Source: Candidatus Desulfofervidaceae bacterium (lineage in GTDB: Bacteria > Desulfobacterota > Desulfofervidia > Desulfofervidales > Desulfofervidaceae). From it: DNA of 5,272 nt. The notes below the pieces were generated by a model. The model had not been told where the DNA came from, did no database searches, and saw nothing but the letters and a program-made list of their open reading frames with translations. The number at the start of each line of letters is the position of its first letter. The stretch's first letter is position 1. A program made the translations under genes and the position numbers. Below are positions 5,203 through 5,272 of the stretch, one piece after another. Location of the stretch: contig JAGHCL010000111.1 of assembly GCA_021160485.1 (NCBI GenBank), positions 1 through 5,272 of the forward strand, given 5' to 3'.

Positions 5203-5272
5203 ATGACTCATCAACTCTATCCTTCAATTTGATACCAGTTATTGTTTAAAGAAGTTTTTTATTTAATAGCTC
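5203..5272 (+). CDS. Start of the B12-regulated gene, with an in-frame TGA at codon 10; runs off the window
   Basis: ATG 5203 has an ideal Shine-Dalgarno, AGGAGG (5191-5196), 6 bases upstream and inside the switchable helix, so translation clearly starts here. The frame reads MTHQLYPSI, then TGA (5230-5232), then stays open for 13 codons (YQLLFKEVFYLIA) to the window edge. Options: a 9-residue leader peptide with the main gene starting later, for example at TTG 5242 in the same frame; a selenocysteine codon; a TGG to TGA nonsense mutation making a pseudogene; or a sequencing error. The residues after TGA look membrane-protein-like, but the stretch is too short to identify a family. A B12 uptake or metabolism gene is expected only from the riboswitch. 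A weak AGTTATT/AATAGCT stem follows TGA, but it does not resemble a clear SECIS. Confidence 0.45.

Noticed and set aside
5008..5214. A 68-codon - strand open frame over the riboswitch platform
   Set aside because: It is fully explained by the structured leader RNA on the + strand.
5237..5271. AGTTATT/AATAGCT stem after the TGA as a bacterial SECIS element
   Set aside because: The stem is 7 pairs with one wobble and a large AT-rich loop; there is no compact upper stem with the usual small loop, so it cannot be called.

Overview
The window is AT-rich and looks like the chromosome of an anaerobic Gram-negative bacterium. The evidence is a phenylacetate-CoA ligase of the type used in anaerobic aromatic degradation, a lipoprotein-type M48 peptidase that implies a periplasm, and a cobalamin riboswitch. 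A Desulfobacterota-like, possibly thermophilic host is my guess; nothing in the window proves the taxon.

Layout from left to right: (1) 1-1266, the + strand phenylacetate-CoA ligase gene paaK, whose first codons lie off the left edge. (2) 1283-1399, a convergent 38-codon 3' remnant of an unidentified - strand gene, cut off where an insertion sequence begins. (3) 1401-3359, a 1,959-bp IS1634-type insertion sequence bounded by perfect 17-bp inverted repeats. Its - strand transposase is split into two frames at a U7 run followed by a hairpin, which is the layout of a programmed -1 frameshift. Three exact copies of an 11-bp motif lie around its promoter. (4) 3360-3544, a flank with a good sigma70-like promoter. 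(5) 3545-4633, a periplasmic lipoprotein-type zinc metalloprotease (M48) with an embedded PDZ domain. (6) 4634-4760, a spacer with a promoter. (7) 4761-5062, an unusually long cobalamin (B12) riboswitch closed by a perfect 10-bp P1 helix. Its peripheral domain carries two tandem hairpins that differ by a compensated base-pair change. (8) 5063-5202, an expression platform in which an anti-Shine-Dalgarno strand can pair either with the ribosome binding site or with an upstream strand. (9) 5203-5272, a translation start with a strong Shine-Dalgarno, whose frame meets TGA after nine codons and then stays open to the window edge.

The three chromosomal units (paaK, the M48 peptidase and the B12-controlled gene) seem functionally unrelated and appear to be transcribed separately. 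The insertion sequence sits between paaK and the peptidase and has destroyed, or landed in the remains of, a gene between them. The most noteworthy parts are the transposase frameshift signal, the enlarged riboswitch with its covarying hairpins and switchable SD-sequestering helix, and the in-frame TGA of the regulated gene.
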